Below, in pieces: positions 1 through 5,443 of a stretch of 7,148 nt of DNA. The notes below the pieces were generated by a model. That model did no database searches, was not told the DNA's origin, and was given only the letters and a program-made list of their open reading frames with translations. Within the stretch, counting starts at the first letter, position 1; the number at the start of each line of letters is the position of its first letter. The position numbers and the translations under genes are program-made. Source of the DNA: an uncultured Erysipelotrichaceae bacterium (lineage in GTDB: Bacteria > Bacillota_I > Bacilli_A > RF39 > UBA660); NCBI GenBank assembly GCA_902797005.1, contig CADBRE010000092.1:1-7148 (forward strand), in the 5' to 3' direction.

Positions 1-1067
1 AAAGCAAAATCAAATATAAATGAATATCTAAATGGGAACCCATATGGGTGTTTAAAGGTATGCCAGATAATGTCAACCGGATAAAATATAAAGCTTATAA
101 AGAATATTGAAAGTAGAATAAGTGCTGCTCTTTTTTCTTTATCTTTAACCTTTTTATTAAAGAAATAATATGAAGCTAAAACTATCATTATAAGCGAAAC
201 ATATACATTTGGGCATCCTCCTTCTAAATCAGCATTTTTAAATGAACCAATAAAGAATCTTGATAATAAATCAATAATAGCGTAATTTTGCTTTGGAATA
301 AACTCACTTAGCATACCTCCAGCTTTACCTGATAATAAAGATAAGACTGATGGAACAAGAACAAATGAAGAACTTAAAACAGCGATTAGAATATATTTAA
401 TACACAAAAACACATTTTTAAATACAAATTTGCCTTCTTTTATGTAATCTATATATATGAAGTATATTAAAGCTCCAATACAGCTCATATAACCTATATA
501 ATAATTAAAAATAATAGATAATGTTAAACTTATATAGAATAAAAATGGTTTATTATCTTCTAACCTTTGTATTCCCAAGAAAATAAGAGGTAAAAGAACT
601 ACTCCATCAAGCCACATAATATTTTGACTATATACAATATTATAGGCCATCAAAGAATATACAACGGAGAATACTAAACTATAGAAACTATTATTCTTAA
701 ATGTTTTTTCAAAGAATATATAACTTGTTAAACCAGACAAAGCAATTTTTAAAACATTTATTATAAGAATTGCAGTAGGTATATCTACTTTATCAAAGAA
801 ATATATAATTAAGTTAAGTGGACTCATCAAATAATAAGTAATTATACCAATAAGGTTCCCTCCAAGAGTTTTACTAAAGGTGAAGAAAGGAGAAATATCT
901 TTATTTAGTATGTTTTTAAGTGCATTAAAGAATGCGACATATTGATCAGCCATGTCAACAGTTAAAATGTTTTTATTTCCATTTATTACACCAACTGACA
1001 AATATAAAAGAACTATAAGTATAAGTGGAATAATAAATGATAATATATAATGTTTTTTATTTTTCAT
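1..1067 (-). CDS. YfhO-family multispanning membrane protein, N-terminal 355 residues (runs off the window)
   Basis: The reading frame is open from an ATG at 1067 to the left edge, giving 355 complete codons of a family usually about 850 residues long; the C-terminal part is missing only because the window ends. Translation shows an N-terminal membrane helix (about 8-28), the acidic VDMADQY segment (37-43), YYLMSPLN near 78-85, the hydrophobic YSQNIMWLDG region, PNVYVS (286-291) and WHTFKHPYGFPFRYSF (335-350). This last block is the diagnostic YfhO signature. In B. subtilis, Listeria and staphylococci, YfhO proteins are GT-C-like enzymes that move sugars from undecaprenyl phosphate onto teichoic acids or other surface polymers outside the membrane. 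That role is family knowledge, and the substrate here is unknown. AGAGGTG lies just before the ATG. The start overlaps the end of the upstream membrane-protein gene by 11 bases, so the two are probably co-translated. Confidence 0.85.
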   Translation of the reverse strand, partial: MKNKKHYILSFIIPLILIVLLYLSVGVINGNKNILTVDMADQYVAFFNALKNILNKDISPFFTFSKTLGGNLIGIITYYLMSPLNLIIYFFDKVDIPTAILIINVLKIALSGLTSYIFFEKTFKNNSFYSLVFSVVYSLMAYNIVYSQNIMWLDGVVLLPLIFLGIQRLEDNKPFLFYISLTLSIIFNYYIGYMSCIGALIYFIYIDYIKEGKFVFKNVFLCIKYILIAVLSSSFVLVPSVLSLLSGKAGGMLSEFIPKQNYAIIDLLSRFFIGSFKNADLEGGCPNVYVSLIMIVLASYYFFNKKVKDKEKRAALILLSIFFISFIFYPVDIIWHTFKHPYGFPFRYSFIFDFA

Positions 1068-2706
1068 GTTTCACCTCTTTATAAATATATATAGAAAATA
1101 TTATTGCGCTAATTAATGAAATAAATCTAGTAAATATCTGTACAATAGTGCCGCTATATCTTACCTTAACACTTCCTTCTTTTCTGCTTTCAATGTTTAT
1201 AGTAACTAAGCCCTTATCACTTTTGTAAACTTTCAAATCATTCCCATCACAACTTGCCATATACCCTTTATAATAAACGAGCGGAAGTTCTAGATAAGTA
1301 TCATTATCATTTTCTTCTTTCAGATTAAACTCTATAATCTTATAAGAGCCCTTATCAATAATATTAGTATCTACATTATTATTAGAATTAATTCTATTAG
1401 GATTATTTAGAATATAATTTTTAGTAACTTCGGCAGGCAAATATTCATTAAATGCAGCACTATATTCATCCAAATACTTAACTTTATAAGCCCTGACCAT
1501 TAAATAGAACATTGAACCCAAAGAAACCATAGATAACATTAAGGTTATAGTAAACTTTTTTAAACTTAAGCCATTCTTACACATACATATTGACCCACAA
1601 ATTGTAAGCAATATTGTTGGAAACATATAGAATCTCCAAGGGAATTGCACCAAGTATAAAGTTCTTTCAACTATTCCAAGTTCCCAGAAAGGTTTAATAC
1701 AAACAATCACTAATGTAAAAACAGATATAACCAAAGCTTGATTAGTAAATGAGTCATTTTTCTTTCTATTCAAAAGCAAAATATATATTAAGTAAATAAA
1801 CATTATGCCGATTCCAGAAGGTACCCAATATTCTAAATTTAAAAGTTTATATATGTGTGGTATTTCAAGAAATAATAATAGTGGGTTCACAACTCTATTA
1901 GATAGCTTAAACTGGTCAAGTGCACCAGTAGAGCTATATTTAAATGTTTGAGACATCATTTGCTCGATCATTGGAAACAAGAAATAACTTGTTAAAAATA
2001 GTGTGATCAATGCAGCAATTAATAAGTATAGAACTCTTTCTTTTTCCCTAACAAACCTTTTTATATTTATTAAACAAATAATTAATAATACTATACCCAC
2101 CATATAAGTAGATAAAATATGACTAAGTATTAGGCCTGTCATTCCTATAGTTAAAACCCAAAACTTTTTATAGTCTCCAAATATGATTTCATATATTCCA
2201 TAAAAAACTAAAGGCACAAAAATGAAGGCCAATGCTTCACCTAAAGCAGCTCTTTCATATAAATCAACTAGTCTATAAGGCACAAATGCATAAATAAGAG
2301 AAGCCAAAACAGCAGCATTCTTGTTTTTACTGATTCCTTTCACTGTTAAGTACATAGAGAGTATTGAGAAAAAATTGATAAATATTATAAAAATCTTATA
2401 AGAAACTGTTATTTTCATCCCAAATGCTCGCAAAAGTGCAGGTAAATATAAGAATATATCCGGATAAAATAAGCCATTCGCGTATCCATAACCATTATAA
2501 TATTCTTTATACACTCCATTAAAAAAATCTAGATTTTTAATATTGTCACTTAACCCTTGTATTCTTGATAAATGAAAGTTCAAATCATGACCATAAGGCA
2601 CTGAACCTAATATAAAAATAGGAATACTTGAAAATAAAGTTAAAATTATTATAAAAATAAACATATTTTTCTTGTTCTTAATTATCAAATTTAATAAACT
2701 ACCCAT
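1057..2706 (-). CDS. PTPS_related-domain multispanning membrane protein, GT-C/YfhO-like (putative envelope glycosyltransferase)
   Basis: This is a 549-residue integral membrane protein. After a basic N-terminus (IIKNKKN) it has a first helix (about 14-34), then an extracytoplasmic loop with GHDLNFH (39-45) and YPD (81-83). Roughly ten further hydrophobic helices follow, then an external domain (about 425-525) and a last helix before the basic end KEVKHEK. The GHD loop and YPD are typical of the membrane family misnamed '6-pyruvoyl-tetrahydropterin synthase related'. It resembles GT-C lipid-linked-sugar transferases, where an acidic residue in the first outer loop is catalytic. Function is inferred and the substrate is unknown. 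The frame is open to an ATG at 2760, which adds 18 residues, but that start has no ribosome binding site and lies upstream of the predicted transcription start. The ATG at 2706 follows GGAAGGA at good spacing and is preferred. The gene overlaps the YfhO-family gene downstream. Confidence 0.8.
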   Translation of the reverse strand: MGSLLNLIIKNKKNMFIFIIILTLFSSIPIFILGSVPYGHDLNFHLSRIQGLSDNIKNLDFFNGVYKEYYNGYGYANGLFYPDIFLYLPALLRAFGMKITVSYKIFIIFINFFSILSMYLTVKGISKNKNAAVLASLIYAFVPYRLVDLYERAALGEALAFIFVPLVFYGIYEIIFGDYKKFWVLTIGMTGLILSHILSTYMVGIVLLIICLINIKRFVREKERVLYLLIAALITLFLTSYFLFPMIEQMMSQTFKYSSTGALDQFKLSNRVVNPLLLFLEIPHIYKLLNLEYWVPSGIGIMFIYLIYILLLNRKKNDSFTNQALVISVFTLVIVCIKPFWELGIVERTLYLVQFPWRFYMFPTILLTICGSICMCKNGLSLKKFTITLMLSMVSLGSMFYLMVRAYKVKYLDEYSAAFNEYLPAEVTKNYILNNPNRINSNNNVDTNIIDKGSYKIIEFNLKEENDNDTYLELPLVYYKGYMASCDGNDLKVYKSDKGLVTINIESRKEGSVKVRYSGTIVQIFTRFISLISAIIFSIYIYKEVKHEK

Positions 2707-2724
2707 AATATTATCCTTCCAACC

Positions 2725-2748
2725 AGCAATATTGTACCAAATATTGCT
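2725..2748. repeat. Perfect 9-bp inverted repeat, candidate operator over the membrane-operon promoter
   Basis: The arms AGCAATATT (2725-2733) and AATATTGCT (2740-2748) are exact inverted copies around a 6-base centre (GTACCA). The repeat covers the predicted -10 box and part of the spacer of the promoter that would drive the two membrane-protein genes. It is not followed by a T-tract in the sense direction, so it does not look like a terminator. A dyad in this position is where a repressor would be expected to bind; that reading is inference. Confidence 0.55.
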
Positions 2749-2759
2749 AAAAAAGTCCA
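2731..2759 (-). promoter_or_regulatory. Predicted sigma-A promoter with extended -10 for the membrane-protein operon
   Basis: On the minus strand there is a -35-like TGGACT (2754-2759, 4 of 6 consensus bases), a 17-base spacer and TACAAT (2731-2736, 5 of 6). TGG directly before the -10 makes an extended TGn element. Transcription would start near 2724, leaving a leader of about 18 bases that holds GGAAGGA before the ATG at 2706. This supports 2706 as the translation start and a transcription unit separate from spoIVB. Confidence 0.5.
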
Positions 2760-2774
2760 TAGAAAAAGGAAGAA

Positions 2775-3746
2775 TTATCTTTCTCCCTCTTCAAGCATTG
2801 TCCTTATAAAAACGCCAAACCCTTTATCTACATCATCTACTACCACATGAGTAACTGCACCGATAATCTTATTGTCTTGAATTATAGGACTTCCACTCAT
2901 TCCTTGAACAATTCCACCAGTCTCTTCTAAAAGCTTTTCATCAGTTACTTTAAATATAATAGATTTATTAGTTTTAACTGCACTTTCATCGAGCCCAGTA
3001 ATTTCTATTTCAAAAGTTTCAATATTACCACCATCAAGAGTTGTATAAATAATGGCTTTACCAAGTTTAATATCACTAAAATCAGCAACTTTTAAAGCTT
3101 CTTTAACAGGTAATTCATTATTGTATAATCCAAATATTCCTACAGAACTGTTTTTCTCAATAGTGCCTATCTTTTTATTATAAGTGATTGAAGCATTCTT
3201 ACTACCTACTCTTCCATCTACGCTTCTATCAACACCACTCACTACTGATTCATATATATTACCATCTTTAATACTTATATCATTATTAGTTTCGCCCATT
3301 ATAATTTGATGTCCTAAAGAACCATAAACACTACTTTCTGGATCAATATAAGATAATGTGCCAATACCAGTTACTTTATCTTTAATATATAGCCCTGTTT
3401 TATAAACACCATCTTCCATAACAATCTTTAAAGATGTATCAATAGTCTCATTATTTCTAAGTATCTTAACACTTAAACTATTTTCTTTACTGTTATCATT
3501 AATATAAGAAGCTACATCATTTATAGAGCCAACTTTTTTACCTTCAATTTCCAAAATAGTATCCCCTACTTTAAGTGTTTCACTACCTATATATTTACCA
3601 TCTACTTTATAAAATCCAACAACTACTAATCCATCACTAGTTATACTTACACCAATATTTTCCCCACCGGGTATAATATACTCAGAATAAGCAAGTAAGT
3701 TTAACGGACTTAATAAAAGCATAAAACTTATAAATATCTTTTTCAT
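2775..3746 (-). CDS. spoIVB: SpoIVB-type S55 serine peptidase with PDZ domain
   Basis: The predicted 323-residue exported or membrane-anchored protease has an N-terminal signal/anchor (MKKIFISFMLLLSPLNLLAY), a PDZ domain (about 28-108) and an S55/SpoIVB peptidase domain. The candidate triad is His146 in YGSLGHQ, Asp269 in KVTDE and Ser284 in GIVQGMSGSP. Asp and Ser are 15 residues apart, as I recall for B. subtilis SpoIVB (D363/S378). VTGIGTLSYIDPES before the His and KIIGAVTHVVV after the Ser are also typical. In sporulating bacteria SpoIVB is secreted by the forespore and cleaves SpoIVFA to trigger pro-sigma-K processing. The protein is about 100 residues shorter than the Bacillus form (426), although all catalytic landmarks remain. 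A GTG at 3764 would add six residues, but AGAGGA lies nine bases before the ATG at 3746, which is preferred. Its position after xseB echoes the Bacillus gene order. Whether this organism sporulates cannot be told from the window. Confidence 0.88.
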   Translation of the reverse strand: MKKIFISFMLLLSPLNLLAYSEYIIPGGENIGVSITSDGLVVVGFYKVDGKYIGSETLKVGDTILEIEGKKVGSINDVASYINDNSKENSLSVKILRNNETIDTSLKIVMEDGVYKTGLYIKDKVTGIGTLSYIDPESSVYGSLGHQIIMGETNNDISIKDGNIYESVVSGVDRSVDGRVGSKNASITYNKKIGTIEKNSSVGIFGLYNNELPVKEALKVADFSDIKLGKAIIYTTLDGGNIETFEIEITGLDESAVKTNKSIIFKVTDEKLLEETGGIVQGMSGSPIIQDNKIIGAVTHVVVDDVDKGFGVFIRTMLEEGER

Positions 3747-3770
3747 ATAAACACATCCTCTCACTCATAT

Positions 3771-3787
3771 TATGTTCATTAAACATA
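3771..3787. repeat. Short inverted repeat between the terminator and spoIVB
   Basis: TATGTT (3771-3776) and AACATA (3782-3787) are exact inverted copies around five bases. They lie in the 42-base gap between the terminator and the spoIVB start. The motif CATAAT (minus strand, 3769-3774) overlaps one arm and could be a -10 box, but no recognisable -35 lies at the right distance. A small operator is possible; chance is also plausible in DNA this AT-rich. Confidence 0.25.
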
Positions 3788-3788
3788 T

Positions 3789-3822
3789 AAAAAAGCTACC
3801 AATAATTTACTTGGTAACTTTT
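3789..3822 (-). terminator. Intrinsic terminator after xseB
   Basis: On the minus strand a 12-bp stem (AAAAGTTACCAA at 3822-3811 with TTGGTAGCTTTT at 3802-3791, one G-U pair) encloses an 8-base loop and runs into a T-tract ending at 3789. It starts five bases after the xseB stop codon. This is the clearest transcription end in the window and separates the nusB-to-xseB unit from spoIVB. Confidence 0.85.
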
Positions 3823-3826
3823 GCCT

Positions 3827-4042
3827 TTATTCTGCTTTAAAATCGGACATGCTGCCATCTTCATTAAGTATCTTATTTACTGTTTGAGTGGCATTATTTA
3901 ATTTTTCTGAACAAAACTTTACGAGTCCCATGGCTTCAGTATACTTTTTAACCATATCATCTAGTGGAACTTCTCCTTTTTCAAGTTCTCTAATAATAGC
4001 TTCAAGTTTTAATAAAGACTCTTCAAAACTTTTCTCTTCCAT
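3827..4042 (-). CDS. xseB: Exodeoxyribonuclease VII small subunit
   Basis: The 71-residue protein is a normal length for XseB. It shows the family hallmarks FEESLLKLEAIIRELEKGEVPLD (about 6-28), the helix-turn-helix core that packs against the long C-terminal helix of XseA. Several XseB chains bind one XseA to form exonuclease VII, which degrades single-stranded DNA from both ends to oligonucleotides. The start ATG follows a very strong AGGAGGAG that sits across the stop codon of the SPFH gene, nine bases upstream, so translation is probably coupled to that gene rather than to xseA. The intrinsic terminator follows at once. The unusual feature is its distance from xseA: the two genes normally abut or overlap, but here an SPFH gene and a rhuM remnant lie between them. 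Confidence 0.93.
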   Translation of the reverse strand: MEEKSFEESLLKLEAIIRELEKGEVPLDDMVKKYTEAMGLVKFCSEKLNNATQTVNKILNEDGSMSDFKAE

Positions 4043-4051
4043 TTTCTCCTC

Positions 4052-4813
4052 CTAATTTATACTAAATATGCTTCTAATGTCACCACCAGCATATGTCTCT
4101 GGTAAATGTCCATCCCATTTATCAATAAAGTTTTGCGTTAAAACTTCGTTTGTTAATGTCTTATTAAGTAAATCGTTAGCTTCCTTAGCAGCATTAGCTT
4201 CAACTAGTTTCTTTTCACTTTCTAATCTTGCTCTTTCAAGCTCTTGTTCAGCAACTTGTTTTCTTTCAATAGCATTAGTATATTCTTCACTGAAACTAAA
4301 GTCTGTTAAATTAACATCTTCAATAACAATTCCATATTTACTAGTCTTTTCACTTATCTTTTGTAAGCAACTAGCTGAAACTTCACTTCTTTTAACTATT
4401 ATTTCTTCACTATTATACTGCGCAATTGCGGTTTTAATTGCTTCTTTAATAGCGGGATCTAATATAACTTCTTCATATTCGTTTCCTACTTCTTTATATA
4501 AACTATCAGCTTTAGTTCCATCAACTCTATAGTTTACTGCAACAGTAGTATTTACAATTTGCATATCTTTAGTAGATCCTTCTACATTTAACTCATTCTT
4601 TTGAACTTTAATATTTACTGATACAATTTTTTCAATAAAAGGTACCTTTAAGTTTAATCCTTCATTTAATTTAGAATTAACTATTTTTCCAAATCTTACC
4701 TTTAAACCTACTTCCCCACTTTTAATTGTTTTAAAGCTTTGAGTTAAAGTAATAACAACCATTAAAGTTATAACTACACATATTAATACTTTTGTAATAT
4801 CTTTTCTCTTCAT
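4052..4813 (-). CDS. SPFH/prohibitin-family membrane protein
   Basis: The 253-residue protein has one N-terminal membrane helix (about 8-25) followed by an SPFH (prohibitin-like) domain. Markers are SGEVGLKVRFGKI (32-44), EGLNLKVPFI (51-60), VNTTVAVNYRVDG (87-99), SEEIIVKRSEVS (135-146) and VNLTDFSFSEEYTNAIERKQVAEQ (from 167). The last runs into an Ala/Glu/Lys-rich coiled coil (about 180-215), and KWDGHLPETYAGG (232-244) is the typical bacterial prohibitin ending. Such proteins oligomerise into large membrane rings or cages and act as scaffolds or modulators of membrane proteases such as FtsH. The partner here is unknown. AAAGGAG precedes the ATG with a slightly long ten-base spacing. The stop codon overlaps the xseB ribosome binding site. 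No metabolic link to exonuclease VII is obvious, so placement in this operon is probably historical rather than functional. Confidence 0.9.
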   Translation of the reverse strand: MKRKDITKVLICVVITLMVVITLTQSFKTIKSGEVGLKVRFGKIVNSKLNEGLNLKVPFIEKIVSVNIKVQKNELNVEGSTKDMQIVNTTVAVNYRVDGTKADSLYKEVGNEYEEVILDPAIKEAIKTAIAQYNSEEIIVKRSEVSASCLQKISEKTSKYGIVIEDVNLTDFSFSEEYTNAIERKQVAEQELERARLESEKKLVEANAAKEANDLLNKTLTNEVLTQNFIDKWDGHLPETYAGGDIRSIFSIN

Positions 4814-4849
4814 TTAATCATTTCTCCTTTATTATTTATTTTTAGTAAT

Positions 4850-4868
4850 TGTTGCATTTTTTGCAACA
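4850..4868. repeat. Inverted repeat in the leader of the SPFH gene
   Basis: TGTTGCA (4850-4856) and TGCAACA (4862-4868) are exact 7-bp inverted copies around five T residues (five A on the transcribed strand). The element lies about 40 bases upstream of the SPFH start codon. No T-tract follows on the minus strand, so termination is unlikely. It may be an operator or a stem-loop at the 5' end of the mRNA. Confidence 0.4.
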
Positions 4869-4876
4869 GTTGATAG

Positions 4877-4904
4877 ATTATTTGTCATTAACCAATTGAG
4901 TTAA
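4877..4904 (-). promoter_or_regulatory. Weak candidate promoter for the SPFH gene and xseB
   Basis: On the minus strand TTAACT (4899-4904) is followed after 16 bases by AATAAT (4877-4882), giving 4 and 5 of 6 consensus bases. Transcription would begin near 4870, placing the 7-bp hairpin at the very start of the message. Matches this good arise often by chance in AT-rich DNA, and there is no extended -10 as in the three better promoters here. Confidence 0.25.
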
Positions 4905-4917
4905 GATTTTTGAACTT

Positions 4918-4944
4918 GAACTTGAAATATTATTTATCAAGTTC
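4918..4944. repeat. Inverted repeat over the stop codon of the rhuM remnant
   Basis: GAACTTGA (4918-4925) and TCAAGTTC (4937-4944) form an 8-bp stem with an 11-base loop. A second overlapping copy of GAACTTGA starts at 4912. On the plus strand the hairpin runs into TTTT, so it could stop antisense transcription. On the minus strand no T-tract follows. It is probably the end of the rhuM coding region plus whatever flanked it. Confidence 0.35.
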
Positions 4945-5381
4945 TTTTAATTCTATACTCATTATTTCTAAGTAATCCTTTTCAGCTTGGATTAAATGAC
5001 TTTTCATATATTTATCGTATTCTTCATGAGCTTTTTGTAAAGCTTGTTCATGAGATACAGTACCCTTTTGTTTTTAAAACGATCCACATTTAAGTTATAT
5101 CCTTTAACTAGACAATCTTTTAAAACAGTGTTAGCCCATATTCTAAATTGTGTACCACGATTTGATTTAACTCTATAGCCAATTGCTATAATCATTTCAA
5201 GATTATAATAATTAGTAGATTTAGTAGAAAATTCGGAATTTCCGATTTTTCTCATCGTATTTTCTTCTACCAATTCAATTTCTTCATAAATATTTTTAAT
5301 GTGTTCATTAATTGTTGATTTAGCTTTATTAAATAACTTGCTTATTTGTTCTTGAGACATCCTAACATTGTCATTTATCAA
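4930..5381 (-). pseudogene. RhuM-family (virulence RhuM) gene remnant, internally deleted and frameshifted
   Basis: The right part encodes the RhuM N-terminal region: MSQEQISKLF, INEHIKNIYEE, YYNLEMIIAIGYRVKSNRGT and QFRIWANTVLKDCLVKGYNL. This frame runs on to a stop at 5004 but loses family resemblance after NVDRFKN (about 5078). In a different frame, from about 5073 to a stop at 4930, lies GTVSHEQALQKAHEEYDKYM and then about 20 more residues ending ELKELDK, which looks like the RhuM C-terminus. Full-length relatives are roughly 330 residues, so about half the protein, the middle, is missing at the join and the two ends are out of frame. The N-terminal end is also short: the frame meets a stop at 5397-5399, and only TTG or a late ATG (5360) could start it. 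RhuM proteins occur on genomic islands and near mobile elements, and their biochemical role is unknown. This copy should be non-functional. Confidence 0.8.
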
Positions 5382-5385
5382 GAGT

Positions 5386-5414
5386 ATTATAACAATTTAT
5401 ACTGGTACTAACAA
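5386..5414 (-). promoter_or_regulatory. Strong predicted sigma-A promoter upstream of the rhuM remnant
   Basis: On the minus strand TTGTTA (5409-5414) is followed after exactly 17 bases by a perfect TATAAT (5386-5391), preceded by TGT, an extended -10. Transcription would start near 5379, just inside the remnant. Loose arms AGTAT and ATACT flank the -10 and might be an operator. With rhuM broken, the promoter would now deliver transcripts to the SPFH gene and xseB. Confidence 0.6.
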
Positions 5415-5443
5415 GCGAACAAATCAAGTTTTTATAAAAAGTT

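Noticed and set aside
2707..2760. An 18-residue N-terminal extension (MDFFSNIWYNIAGWKDNI) of the PTPS_related protein.
   Set aside because: The start at 2760 lacks a ribosome binding site. The segment coincides with a predicted promoter and a perfect palindrome, and the ATG at 2706 has GGAAGGA at proper spacing.
3769..3775. CATAATA (7-base match on the minus strand) as a sigma-G -10 box for spoIVB.
   Set aside because: The -10 fits, but the sequence 17-18 bases upstream is the T-rich terminator arm with nothing like the sigma-G -35 element.
4068..4532. A 154-codon open frame on the plus strand.
   Set aside because: It lies entirely antisense to the SPFH gene, whose protein is clearly conserved. 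The plus-strand product is a low-complexity Ser/Leu-rich sequence of the sort produced opposite Glu/Lys-rich coding DNA, and it resembles no family I know.
5004..5381. An intact 125-residue small regulator in place of the rhuM remnant.
   Set aside because: The last 25 or so residues do not resemble the family, while the missing RhuM C-terminus is found in another frame directly over and after them, which is the pattern of a deletion with frameshift.
5430..5443. TTTTTATAAAAA palindrome after xseA as an intrinsic terminator.
   Set aside because: The arms are pure A/T, there is essentially no loop, and no GC-containing stem or following T-tract is present.
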